Source: Candidatus Colicola caccequi (GTDB taxonomy: Bacteria > Bacteroidota > Bacteroidia > Bacteroidales > Paludibacteraceae). From it: a stretch of DNA of 14,881 nucleotides. A program made the position numbers and the translations under genes. The notes under the pieces are model-generated. The model worked only from the letters and a program-made list of their open reading frames with translations. It had not been told where the DNA came from and did not search any database. The stretch spans positions 1 through 14,881 of the forward strand of contig JAGHTR010000053.1 of the NCBI GenBank assembly GCA_018065205.1, written 5' to 3'. Shown one piece after another: positions 7,889 through 14,715 of the stretch (positions are counted from its first letter, which is position 1; every line of letters begins with the position of its first letter).

Positions 7889-9051
7889 AACATTGGTTAT
7901 CAATCATAGTCATCCTCTGCTGCGTAGCCGGTATGCAGGCGCAGACGGTGAAGGATCTGCAGCAGGAGCAGAAGAAACTGCAGCAGCAGATTCAGCAGAC
8001 GGATAAGATGTTAGGAGAGACGAAGAAGAACGAAAAAGCAACAGCAAATAAACTGAACTTGCTCAATAAGGACATCAAGGACCGCAAGCGACTCATCTCC
8101 AACATCAATTCGGAGATTAACGTGCTCAATCGCGACATTAATGACCTCACGACTCGTCGTACGGAGTTGCAAAGTGAATTAGGTCAATTGCAGCAAGACT
8201 ATGCGCAACTGGTGCGTGCTACGCACTATGCCGATATGCAGGCCTCACCGCTGATGTTCCTCTTCTCCGCCGATAACTTCCAGCAACTGATGCGACGGAT
8301 ACGGTATATGCAGCAGTTCCAGCAGTATCGTAAGAACCAAGTGGCTAAGATCCAGCAGGTGCAGAATGACATAGATATTCAGAATAGTTTACTCACCGAG
8401 CGTCGCGAGACGCGCACGCAGGCGCTCAATACGCAGAAGCGTGAGCACGATAACCTGACGCGGACCGAACGCAAGCAGCAGCAGATGCTCAATGAACTGA
8501 AGAAAAAAGAAAAGGACCTGACGGCTCAACTGAAGAAACAGCAGAAAAAAGCAGACGAGATTAACCGCAAGATTGATGACTTGATTCGTAAACAGGCAGC
8601 CTCTACCACGACGCTCACTAAGGAGCAACAACTGATAGCCGGAGGATTTGAGAAGAACAAAGGGCTGCTGCCATGGCCGGTAGAGAAAGGATTCATATCC
8701 GGCACGTTTGGTACGCACCCCCATCCTATCTATCCGGATGTAACGATTAATAATAAAGGTATCTACCTGCAAACGCAGTCCGGATCATCGGCGCGGGCGG
8801 TGTATGAAGGCGAAGTGTCGGCATGTTTGGTTTTAGGCAGCACGTTCGCAGTGATTGTGCAGCATGGTAATTACCGCACCGTGTATAGTAACTTAGATAA
8901 ACTGTATGTTAAACAAGGCGATAAGGTGCAACCTAAACAGGCGTTAGGACGTATCCTGACGGACAGTAACGAGGATAACAAGACCGAGTTATTCTTCCAG
9001 ATCTATCAGGACCGCACCCTACTGAACCCCACGCCATGGTTGGCTAAATAG
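7885..9051 (+). CDS. envC: EnvC-like murein hydrolase activator (coiled coil plus degenerate M23/LytM)
   Basis: This is a 388-residue periplasmic protein. Residues 1-19 form a signal peptide ending in MQAQ. Residues about 20-245 form a long, Gln/Lys-rich coiled coil, and about 260-386 a LytM (peptidase M23) domain starting at LPWPVEKGFISGTFG. The zinc ligands of active M23 peptidases are largely missing: the usual GID after the first His is GIY, the HxH motif is HGN, and the LHFE-type motif is ELFFQ. This fits EnvC and NlpD-type factors, which do not cut peptidoglycan but activate amidases at the division site. The amidase is not in the window. The start forms ATGA with the TPR stop, suggesting translational coupling. 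Confidence 0.9.
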   Translation: MKHWLSIIVILCCVAGMQAQTVKDLQQEQKKLQQQIQQTDKMLGETKKNEKATANKLNLLNKDIKDRKRLISNINSEINVLNRDINDLTTRRTELQSELGQLQQDYAQLVRATHYADMQASPLMFLFSADNFQQLMRRIRYMQQFQQYRKNQVAKIQQVQNDIDIQNSLLTERRETRTQALNTQKREHDNLTRTERKQQQMLNELKKKEKDLTAQLKKQQKKADEINRKIDDLIRKQAASTTTLTKEQQLIAGGFEKNKGLLPWPVEKGFISGTFGTHPHPIYPDVTINNKGIYLQTQSGSSARAVYEGEVSACLVLGSTFAVIVQHGNYRTVYSNLDKLYVKQGDKVQPKQALGRILTDSNEDNKTELFFQIYQDRTLLNPTPWLAK

Positions 9052-9065
9052 CAAATAGAATGATT

Positions 9066-9545
9066 ATGAAAAAATACGCACTTTTATTCGTGATGATGCT
9101 CTTACTCTTGCCATCATGCAAGAAAGATAACTGGTTAGATTGGAAAGCCGAGAATGAAGCATGGCTGGCTAAGAACCAATCCAATGAAGGCGTGCAAGTG
9201 ACGCCGACGGGATTGCAGTATAAAGTTATTTTTCCGGGCACGGACGATGGTCGTCATCCCGATGATATCAAAACCGTTACGGTCTCCTATTCGGCTTATC
9301 TGATTTCCGGGCTCCAATCAGGTCAGACCTTTGAGAAATCCACCAATGCCAAGTTCAATGTCGTGCAACTGATTGCAGGTTTTTCGGAAGGACTCAAGAA
9401 AATGAGTGTAGATAGCCATTATATATTCTATATCCCGGCTTCGTTGGGTTATGGCGATGAGGGACAGGGCACTCGTGGTACGGAGACCTATATCCCGCCC
9501 TACTCCACACTTATCTTTGATGTCACACTTACTGCCATTAACTGA
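9066..9545 (+). CDS. FKBP-type peptidyl-prolyl cis-trans isomerase lipoprotein
   Basis: About 159 residues from the ATG at 9066; an ATG two codons earlier is also possible, but MKKYALL is the more typical lipoprotein start. The lipobox is LLPSC, so the protein is membrane anchored. The FKBP domain spans roughly residues 55-158: VTVSYSAYLISG, QTFEKS, VVQLIAGFSEGLKKMSVDS, YIPASLGYGDEG, IPPYSTLIFDVTL. Key pocket features are kept with substitutions: FE where FD is usual, and Phe for the common Trp in the VI-x-GW-x-EGL region. It probably assists folding of exported proteins by proline isomerisation. The stop overlaps the next start in TGATG. Confidence 0.9.
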   Translation: MKKYALLFVMMLLLLPSCKKDNWLDWKAENEAWLAKNQSNEGVQVTPTGLQYKVIFPGTDDGRHPDDIKTVTVSYSAYLISGLQSGQTFEKSTNAKFNVVQLIAGFSEGLKKMSVDSHYIFYIPASLGYGDEGQGTRGTETYIPPYSTLIFDVTLTAIN

Positions 9546-10003
9546 TGCGAATTAAAGCAGTCATAGTCATGGTATTGGCAGTCATCCTGACGGCCTGTGA
9601 GGACGCCAATATACAAAGTCCCGTGCCTCAGGCAGCGGTGTATTTGGATATTGACATTGAGCGGCAGTATCCTAATTTCAGACCACCTACATGCCAATCC
9701 TTATCCTTCCCTCGTTATGGTTCGGTGGTATATGAACGTGACCGTCTGGGCTATGGCGGTGTAGTGGTATGGATAGATATAGAGGGACATTATTGCGCAG
9801 CGGATATGTGCTGCCCTAAGTGCCTCAATCCGCATAAACCGATTGAGGTGCCGGATAACGGTTCATTAGCCATTTGTCCGACCTGCGGAGAAGAGTTTAC
9901 GTTGATTACGCAATATGGTATGCCTACCAAGGGTATATGCAAGGATATACTGCGTCCCTTTGGCGTGTACCAAAGTTCTTCTATTGTACATATTCGCAAC
10001 TGA
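9545..10003 (+). CDS. Rieske-fold-like lipoprotein with two Cys-x-x-Cys motifs
   Basis: This 152-residue protein has a lipoprotein signal (MRIKAVIVMVLAVILTAC; Cys18 lipidated). The body resembles a small family of Bacteroidota lipoproteins with a Rieske-like layout: GYGGVVVWIDIEGHYCAAD leads to a first cluster CCPKC at 89-93, and a second, CPTC at 111-114, is followed by GEEF, with GMPTKG and a closing strand PFGVYQSS. In true Rieske proteins each cluster supplies one Cys and one His to a 2Fe-2S centre. Here both positions of each pair are Cys, so a four-Cys zinc or iron site is more likely. The function is unknown. It lies between an FKBP lipoprotein and rimM and is coupled to both by TGATG overlaps. 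Confidence 0.7.
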   Translation: MRIKAVIVMVLAVILTACEDANIQSPVPQAAVYLDIDIERQYPNFRPPTCQSLSFPRYGSVVYERDRLGYGGVVVWIDIEGHYCAADMCCPKCLNPHKPIEVPDNGSLAICPTCGEEFTLITQYGMPTKGICKDILRPFGVYQSSSIVHIRN

Positions 10004-10485
10004 TGATTAACGATTCAGATATACTAATGATTGGTACGATAGTGCGTACGCATGGTAAGCAAGGTGAGTTGCAATGCCGCACGACCAATGAGTACTGGGA
10101 TGATGCCGAGGCCACCTTTCTTATCCTGCGCATCAACGCCATCCCGGTGCCTTTCCGTGTTTTAGACTGGCGCGTGAAGGGTCAGGACCTGCTCTTTACC
10201 CTGAAGGGCATCACTACCGAAGAGCAAGCATTGGCACTGGTGGGATGCGAAGTGAGTATGTTGCGCAGCGATATAGCTAATCCGGAGGAGCAGGCGCTTT
10301 TGAGTTGGCAGGATATAGTGGGTTATCGCATCGGTGAGGCTACTATTGAGCAGATAGATGACTCCACGGCTAATGTGCTGGCGCAACTATCGGACGGACG
10401 ACTGGTGCCGTTGCATGAGGACCTGATAACCGATATTGACCATGACCAACGAATCGTAACGATGAACTTACCCGAAGGATTATGA
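10003..10485 (+). CDS. rimM: Ribosome maturation factor RimM
   Basis: This is a 160-residue cytoplasmic protein. The frame is open far upstream, but the ATG at 10003, overlapping the previous stop as TGATG, gives the normal length. The N-terminal RimM barrel (about residues 7-85) starts with LMIGTIVRTHGKQGELQCRT, the family's diagnostic [IV]G-x-[IV]-x-x-[PT]HG-x-x-GE motif, followed by LKGITTEEQALALVGCEV. The C-terminal PRC-barrel half has LSWQDIVGYRI, then DGRLVPLHEDLITDIDHDQRIV, where P-x-x-x-x-[LF]I is typical. RimM binds ribosomal protein S19 and helps mature the 30S head. Downstream it overlaps the methyltransferase gene by 4 bases (ATGA). Confidence 0.93.
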   Translation: MINDSDILMIGTIVRTHGKQGELQCRTTNEYWDDAEATFLILRINAIPVPFRVLDWRVKGQDLLFTLKGITTEEQALALVGCEVSMLRSDIANPEEQALLSWQDIVGYRIGEATIEQIDDSTANVLAQLSDGRLVPLHEDLITDIDHDQRIVTMNLPEGL

Positions 10486-11009
10486 ACCGCACTAAACTAA
10501 CTATACCGGAGATGCATCGCATGGATGCCGATCAGTTCCGCGCTGCGGATAAAGTGCCACTCATCGTGGTACTGGATAACATACGCAGTCAGCATAACGT
10601 AGGAGCCGTCTTTCGTACGGCCGATGCTTTTCGATTGCAAGCCGTCTATCTATGCGGTATATGCTGCTGTCCGCCTAATAATGAGATTCATAAGACGGCG
10701 TTGGGAGCCGAAGAGACGGTGCCTTTCCGCTATTTTGATAACACCATGGATGCCGTTCAGCAACTGCATGAAGCCGGTTATACGGTGTATGCCATCGAGC
10801 AAACGCATAACAGCATAGACTTTGATTCTATTCAGGTGTCCGGACCGACAGCAGTCATCCTGGGTCACGAAGTGTTTGGGGTGCAGCAGGACGTAGTGGA
10901 TGCTGCCGATGGCGCCATTGAGATCAGTCAGTACGGCACCAAGCATTCGCTTAATGTGTCGGTTACGGCAGGCATCGTGCTATATAAACTGTCCACGCAA
11001 TTGCGATGA
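10482..11009 (+). CDS. TrmH/SpoU-family RNA 2'-O-methyltransferase
   Basis: At 175 residues this is a single SPOUT domain without an extra RNA-binding domain, the normal length for the short Bacteroidota TrmH group. Motif 1 is VLDNIRSQHNVGAVFRTADA (residues about 30-49), with the Asn and Arg that position the target ribose. Motif 2 is VILGHEVFGVQQDV, and motif 3 is ISQYGTKHSLNVSVTAGIVL, forming the trefoil knot that binds S-adenosylmethionine. The family methylates a ribose 2'-OH in tRNA or rRNA; the specific base cannot be told from sequence. Motif 2 has His where Asn is the usual residue (GNE). Overlaps rimM and the U32 gene, each by an ATGA. Confidence 0.9.
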   Translation: MNRTKLTIPEMHRMDADQFRAADKVPLIVVLDNIRSQHNVGAVFRTADAFRLQAVYLCGICCCPPNNEIHKTALGAEETVPFRYFDNTMDAVQQLHEAGYTVYAIEQTHNSIDFDSIQVSGPTAVILGHEVFGVQQDVVDAADGAIEISQYGTKHSLNVSVTAGIVLYKLSTQLR

Positions 11010-12403
11010 AACACCTTACGTTACTATCTCCCGCTAAGAACCTGGCAGTAGGCCGAGCAGCCATACAGGCCGGAGCGGACGCCATTTATATTGGTGCCCC
11101 GCGGTTTGGTGCGCGGCAAGCGGCAGGCAATAGTATGAACGATATAGCGGCTTTGGTGACGGAAGCCCATCAGTACGGCGTGCAGGTGTTAGTGACGATT
11201 AATACGCTGCTCACGGACGAAGAGAAAAACGAGGCGGTAGCCATGATGCATGAGTTGCATCATATCGGAGTAGATGCTATTATTATCCAGGACCTATCGC
11301 TGCTCACTTACGACCTCCCTCCTATCCGTCTGCATGCCTCCACCCAGTGCGATAACCGCACGCCGGAGCAGGTGATACGACTGCGTGATATGGGTTTTAA
11401 GCGGGTGGTGCTGGCGCGTGAGTTGAGTATAGACGAGATCCGTGCCATCCACGAGGCCGTAGGCGATACGGTTGAATTAGAGGCTTTTGTGCACGGTGCG
11501 TTATGCGTGAGTTACTCCGGACGATGCTATATGAGTGAGGTGCTGATGAACCGCAGTGCTAACCGAGGCTGCTGCGCGCAGATGTGCCGACAACGGTATG
11601 ATCTGTTGGATAGCAGCATGCACGAGGTGATGGACGATAACGGTCAACCTATCCATCAGCGGTACTTACTGTCGTTGCAGGACCTGGATCGGTCCGCGTA
11701 CCTGCAGGAGTTAATCGATGCGGGAGTGACGACGTTTAAGATAGAGGGGCGACTGAAGGATGCCGACTATGTAACTAATATAACGGCTTTTTACCGTCAG
11801 CGTATAGATGCTATCATAGGTGCCACATCGTGCATCAGTTACGGTTTTACGCCCGATCCGGCTAAGACGTTCCATCGCGGAGCGACGGACTATTTCCTGC
11901 ATGGTCGCACACGACCCATGGCTAACTGGGATACTCCTAAATCTACCGGAGAACGTATCACGGATATCAACCAACTGCATCCGGGTGATGGTATATGCGT
12001 GGGGGACCAAGGGTGTTACGTGAATGCCATTCGGGATAACCGCATCATTGCCAATAAACCGATATCGATGGATGCTACTCATCCGCTGTACCGCAATTAC
12101 GATATTATGTTCCAACGCAGTTTGCATACCGAGCGGCGCATACCGGTGGATATAACGTTTGAGGAAGTGCCGGAGGGTTTCCGACTCACTATTGGTGAGC
12201 ATACGGCAACGTTTGAGGCTCCGCATGAACCGGCCACTAATCCCGAGCGAGCCATGCAGACCATTCGTACGCAATTAACTAAACTGGGTGACACGATCTA
12301 TGCGCCACGCCAAGTGAATATACATACTCAACCCTATTTTATACCGATTAGTCAACTTAACCAATGGAGACGTTCCGTACTCGACCGGCATCAGCGCCGT
12401 TAA
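11006..12403 (+). CDS. U32 family (peptidase U32 / RNA hydroxylase-type) protein
   Basis: This is a 465-residue cytoplasmic protein. It begins with the TIM-barrel-like LLSPAKNLAVGRAAIQAGADAIYIG. The U32 signature lies at about 159-175: EAFVHGALCVSYSGRCYMS. It is followed by SANRGCCAQMCRQRYDL and FKIEGRLKDADYV. Cys167, Cys174, Cys190 and Cys194 are candidates for the iron-sulfur cluster known in U32 enzymes. Characterised relatives hydroxylate RNA (TrhP on tRNA wobble uridine, RlhA on 23S rRNA) or ubiquinone precursors; the old peptidase label is doubtful. Neighbouring rimM and trmH favour an RNA role. The frame ends in HQRR-stop just where family members continue into a Cys-rich C-terminal domain, and that domain is found in another frame immediately after. 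Confidence 0.88.
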   Translation: MKHLTLLSPAKNLAVGRAAIQAGADAIYIGAPRFGARQAAGNSMNDIAALVTEAHQYGVQVLVTINTLLTDEEKNEAVAMMHELHHIGVDAIIIQDLSLLTYDLPPIRLHASTQCDNRTPEQVIRLRDMGFKRVVLARELSIDEIRAIHEAVGDTVELEAFVHGALCVSYSGRCYMSEVLMNRSANRGCCAQMCRQRYDLLDSSMHEVMDDNGQPIHQRYLLSLQDLDRSAYLQELIDAGVTTFKIEGRLKDADYVTNITAFYRQRIDAIIGATSCISYGFTPDPAKTFHRGATDYFLHGRTRPMANWDTPKSTGERITDINQLHPGDGICVGDQGCYVNAIRDNRIIANKPISMDATHPLYRNYDIMFQRSLHTERRIPVDITFEEVPEGFRLTIGEHTATFEAPHEPATNPERAMQTIRTQLTKLGDTIYAPRQVNIHTQPYFIPISQLNQWRRSVLDRHQRR

Positions 12404-12573
12404 TGACCTGCCGTTACTGCTTGCTCTATGAGTTAGGGCACTGCCGTAAGACCAATCCTTATCCCAAGGATAAGGAGCCGCGTTATTTGCGTCTATCTAA
12501 TGGCACGGTTCTTGAGGTTGAGTTTGAGTGCCAGCATTGCCAAATGCTCATTCATGAATCAATGACCAAGTGA
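12403..12573 (+). CDS. Detached Cys-rich C-terminal domain of the U32 protein
   Basis: This is a 56-residue ORF whose ATG overlaps the U32 stop by one base (TAATG). It contains MTCRYCLLYELGHC, then EPRYLRLSNGTVLEVEFECQHCQM: a CxxC pair, a further Cys and a second CxxC pair, probably a small zinc- or iron-binding ribbon. As I recall the family, long U32 proteins of Bacteroidales end in this very domain (a TCKYC-like start and an FDCKxCQM-like end), so this piece originally belonged to the upstream gene. In this frame the residues before the Met (SAPL) also resemble the family, hinting at a frameshift or indel. It may instead be a real split protein made by coupled re-initiation. The stop overlaps a possible GTG start of relA. 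Confidence 0.6.
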   Translation: MTCRYCLLYELGHCRKTNPYPKDKEPRYLRLSNGTVLEVEFECQHCQMLIHESMTK

Positions 12574-12575
12574 AT

Positions 12576-14024
12576 ATGGAAGATAATCAAGTCATCATCA
12601 ATCTGCTTAACGACCGTCTTAATCTGATGCGTGCTTTAGATAAGGACGGCGACAGTGAACATCGTCGGCATATAGCTCAGGAGACGCAGACGTTGCATGC
12701 TCCTATGGCGCATCGGTTGGGCTTATACCAGATTAAGACCGAACTGGAGGATCTGGCGCTTAAGTTCCTGGATTACACGGCGTATAAGCATATCGCAGCG
12801 GAGTTGAATGCCAAGAAGAGCGAACGCGATTCGTATATCGAGCGTTTCATTACTCCGCTTAAGCAGCGTTTGGAGTCCGAAGGCTTTGTCTTCACCATCA
12901 AGGGCCGTCCTAAGTCCATCCACTCCATCTACCATAAGATGCAGGCGCAGCATTGCGACGTGGACGGTATATATGACCTGTTTGCTATTCGTATCATACT
13001 GGATAGTGCTCCGGAACGGGAGAAAGCGGACTGCTGGCAAGTGTATTCAATTATCACGGATATCTTCACGCCTAATCCTAAACGATTGCGCGATTGGTTG
13101 ACGGTGCCTAAGGAGAACGGTTATGAGTCGCTGCATACGACGGTGATGGGTCCGGAAAATAAATGGGTGGAAGTGCAGATCCGTACGCGACGGATGGATG
13201 AAGTGGCGGAGAAAGGTGTGGCGGCGCACTGGGCATATAAGGGCATCCATGATGCTAATATAGTGTCGCAGAGGGAGTCGGTGTTTGTATTCACTCCCAC
13301 GGGTGATTTACGTAAACTGCCGGCAGGGGCATCGTTATTGGACTTTGCTTACTCTATCCATAGTGAGGTAGGTAATCACTGCACGGGTGGTCGCATCAAT
13401 GGTCAGAACGTAGGCATACGGCAAAAACTGAGTAATGGTGACCGCATTGAGGTGATGACCTCGCCTAACCAGCATCCTACGCCCGGTTGGCTTAATGAGG
13501 TCGTTTCTACCAAGGCCAAGAATAAGATCCGTCAGACGCTGAAGGAGATTGAGTTCCATAATGCCAATGCGGGGCGCGAGATCATTGAGCGTAAGTTCAA
13601 GAACTGGAAACTGGAATATACCGAAGGCGATATATCGCGTTTGGCGATTAAGTTAGGTTATAAGGCGGTCAGTCAGATGTACGAGGCGTTGGCACTGAAT
13701 AAGGAGGATGTAGGGCATTTGAAGGAAGTGTTTGAGCATCTGGATGATACCATCCCTACTTCCGCACCTAAGCATAGTGATGCTGCCGTTGATGCCACTG
13801 AGATAGAGAATATCCAAAAAGCGATTGAAGTGGATATGCACCTCACGAACGTGGATATCCGCATTGCGCCGTGCTGCCAGCCTAAGCCCGGTGATCCGAT
13901 CTTCGGTTTCATCTCGGTTACGAAGGGTATCCGCATCCATCATTGCAACTGCCCTAACGCTACCCACATGCAGCAACGCTACCCCTATCGTCTCCTTCCC
14001 GCCCGCTGGAAAAAGGAAGATTAA
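12576..14024 (+). CDS. RelA/SpoT-family (p)ppGpp synthetase lacking HD and ACT domains
   Basis: 482 residues from ATG 12576; a GTG two codons earlier overlaps the previous stop. The sequence starts inside the family alignment, at the last helix of the HD region (LLNDRLNLMRALD), so the hydrolase HDxxED motif is absent. The synthetase domain (about 95-222) is well preserved: IKGRPKSIHSIYHKM, YDLFAIRIILD, VPKENGYESLHTTVMGP, VEVQIRT and AAHWAYK. A TGS domain (about 235-296) follows with VFVFTPTGDLRKLPAGA. Then come a helical region and a zinc-finger-like domain, with Cys433, Cys434, Cys457 and Cys459 in APCCQPKPGD and HHCNCPN. It stops at ARWKKED, where the ACT domain would begin. Typical Bacteroidales Rel proteins are well over 700 residues. 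It is probably a synthetase-only stringent response enzyme or a decaying duplicate. Confidence 0.88.
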   Translation: MEDNQVIINLLNDRLNLMRALDKDGDSEHRRHIAQETQTLHAPMAHRLGLYQIKTELEDLALKFLDYTAYKHIAAELNAKKSERDSYIERFITPLKQRLESEGFVFTIKGRPKSIHSIYHKMQAQHCDVDGIYDLFAIRIILDSAPEREKADCWQVYSIITDIFTPNPKRLRDWLTVPKENGYESLHTTVMGPENKWVEVQIRTRRMDEVAEKGVAAHWAYKGIHDANIVSQRESVFVFTPTGDLRKLPAGASLLDFAYSIHSEVGNHCTGGRINGQNVGIRQKLSNGDRIEVMTSPNQHPTPGWLNEVVSTKAKNKIRQTLKEIEFHNANAGREIIERKFKNWKLEYTEGDISRLAIKLGYKAVSQMYEALALNKEDVGHLKEVFEHLDDTIPTSAPKHSDAAVDATEIENIQKAIEVDMHLTNVDIRIAPCCQPKPGDPIFGFISVTKGIRIHHCNCPNATHMQQRYPYRLLPARWKKED

Positions 14025-14077
14025 CGTAAACGCAAACGTAAACGTAAACTAACGCAAACGATAACGCAAACGCAAAC
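14024..14077. repeat. Degenerate hexamer array ACGYAA (copy 2)
   Basis: Starting on the last base of the relA stop codon are ACGTAA, ACGCAA, ACGTAA, ACGTAA, an interruption of ACTA, then ACGCAA, ACGATA, ACGCAA, ACGCAA and a partial unit. The unit and its C/T alternation at the fourth base are the same as at 862-887. It is noncoding and has no dyad symmetry, so it is not a terminator. Confidence 0.85.
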
Positions 14078-14085
14078 TGATAGTG

Positions 14086-14309
14086 CCCGCAGACTACGCG
14101 GAAACCGCAGAATCATTCCACAAAGTATATTTCTTGCTCCACAGGAGCCTTCTGCGGCTTTATATTTATTGCTCGCTTGCGAGCCGGAAGGCTTCTGCCT
14201 TCGGTTAGTATTTGGGTTAGTTGGGATAGAGAGGAGCTTGCTCATCGGTAGCCCAAATGGCAAATACGGATAAATATAATCTTTCTGCGTTTTCTGCGGT
14301 ATCTGCGGG
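14086..14309. repeat. 224-base structured noncoding element with inverted terminal repeats
   Basis: The 27 bases at 14086-14112 and the reverse complement of 14283-14309 agree at 22 of 27 positions without gaps, and both ends begin CCCGCAGA. Between them lie short hairpins: GCTCC/GGAGC (14136-14148, 3-base loop), GCTCGC/GCGAGC (14171-14184), CCG-AAGGC/GCCTTCGG (14184-14204, one bulge, 4-base loop), and a 10-base stem 14210-14219 with 14249-14258 (one G-U) enclosing GAGC/GCTC (14234-14243). An alternative 8-base pairing joins 14105-14112 with 14150-14157. There is no convincing reading frame or evident flanking target duplication. It could be a MITE-like insertion or a structured RNA. Confidence 0.6.
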
Positions 14310-14318
14310 AGAAAATAT

Positions 14319-14348
14319 AAAAATTATCTTTTTTTTGCGAAAAAATTT
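14319..14348. repeat. A/T-rich direct repeat, copy 1
   Basis: A block AAAAATTATC-T8-GCG-A6-TTT recurs at 14503-14542, where a 10-base segment (GCA-T7) is inserted before GCGAAAAAATTT. Copy 2 lies directly upstream of and into the -33 box of the tRNA promoter. Copy 1 has no matching -7 box. Confidence 0.6.
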
Positions 14349-14371
14349 CGGACGCCGCCTTACTTGTAAAC

Positions 14372-14441
14372 TTGTAATTCCCCCGAAATAAGTTGGGGCA
14401 TTGTAAAAATGCAAAAAAAGGCGATGCCTTCTCAATTACAA
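14372..14441. other. Second hairpin cluster in the relA-tRNA spacer
   Basis: TTGTAATT (14372-14379) pairs perfectly with AATTACAA (14434-14441). Inside are CCCC/GGGG (14381-14384 with 14395-14398), GCATT/AATGC (14398-14412, loop GTAAA) and AAGGC/GCCTT (14418-14430, loop GAT); the CCCC/GGGG and GCATT/AATGC pairings share base 14398, so they are partly exclusive. A tandem ACTTGTAA duplication precedes it at about 14362-14377. No coding potential is seen. Confidence 0.45.
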
Positions 14442-14502
14442 AAAACGCATGTCTTTATGTATGCAAGCATCCAACAGATACGTGTTTTTGTAATTTTAGA
14501 TA

Positions 14503-14542
14503 AAAAATTATCTTTTTTTTGCATTTTTTTGCGAAAAAATTT
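14503..14542. repeat. A/T-rich direct repeat, copy 2 (upstream of tRNA promoter)
   Basis: Same block as at 14319-14348 with an internal duplication of the T-run (T8-GCA-T7-GCG). Its A/T tracts sit just upstream of the -33 element, where an UP-like activating sequence would be expected for a stable RNA promoter. Confidence 0.55.
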
Positions 14543-14571
14543 GGTCAATTCAAAAAAAAGCAGTACCTTTG
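14540..14571 (+). promoter_or_regulatory. Bacteroidota-type promoter for tRNA-Asp
   Basis: TTTG at 14540-14543 and TACCTTTG at 14564-14571 are separated by 20 bases, a full consensus match. Transcription would start near 14577, giving a leader of about 135 bases before the tRNA, longer than needed for a lone tRNA. Confidence 0.8.
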
Positions 14572-14625
14572 CACTCGCTTTCGAAAAGAGAGCATTGATC
14601 TACTAAAAATCACACCACCCGAAGA

Positions 14626-14715
14626 GATGCTTGCATCGATGAGGAGAGGAGGAAATGCGAGTCGCTCTAATTTGCCCAGCAAATTCTTTTAGACGAGCCA
14701 TTTCCGACGAAATGG
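14626..14715 (+). other. Structured leader of the tRNA-Asp transcript
   Basis: Three perfect short hairpins precede the tRNA: GATGC/GCATC (14626-14637, loop TT), AATTTGC/GCAAATT (14669-14685, loop CCA) followed by CTTTT, and CCATTTC/GAAATGG (14698-14715, loop CGAC). The last includes the first two bases of the tRNA and so competes with its acceptor stem. The second looks like a weak intrinsic terminator. The roles are inferred only. Confidence 0.4.

Noticed and set aside
11711..12274. 187-residue minus-strand ORF
   Set aside because: It lies wholly opposite the well-supported U32 gene and has shadow-type composition.
14024..14077. Possible CRISPR or telomere-like array
   Set aside because: The unit is only six bases with no spacers, and it sits inside an otherwise ordinary chromosome segment.
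14361..14368. A second promoter below A/T repeat copy 1
   Set aside because: The candidate TACTTGTA does not fit TAnnTTTG, and the -33 position reads TTTC.
14021..14435. Short ORFs through the hexamer array and the structured element
   Set aside because: They translate repeats and hairpins (for example alternating Leu-Arg) and show no start context or domain.
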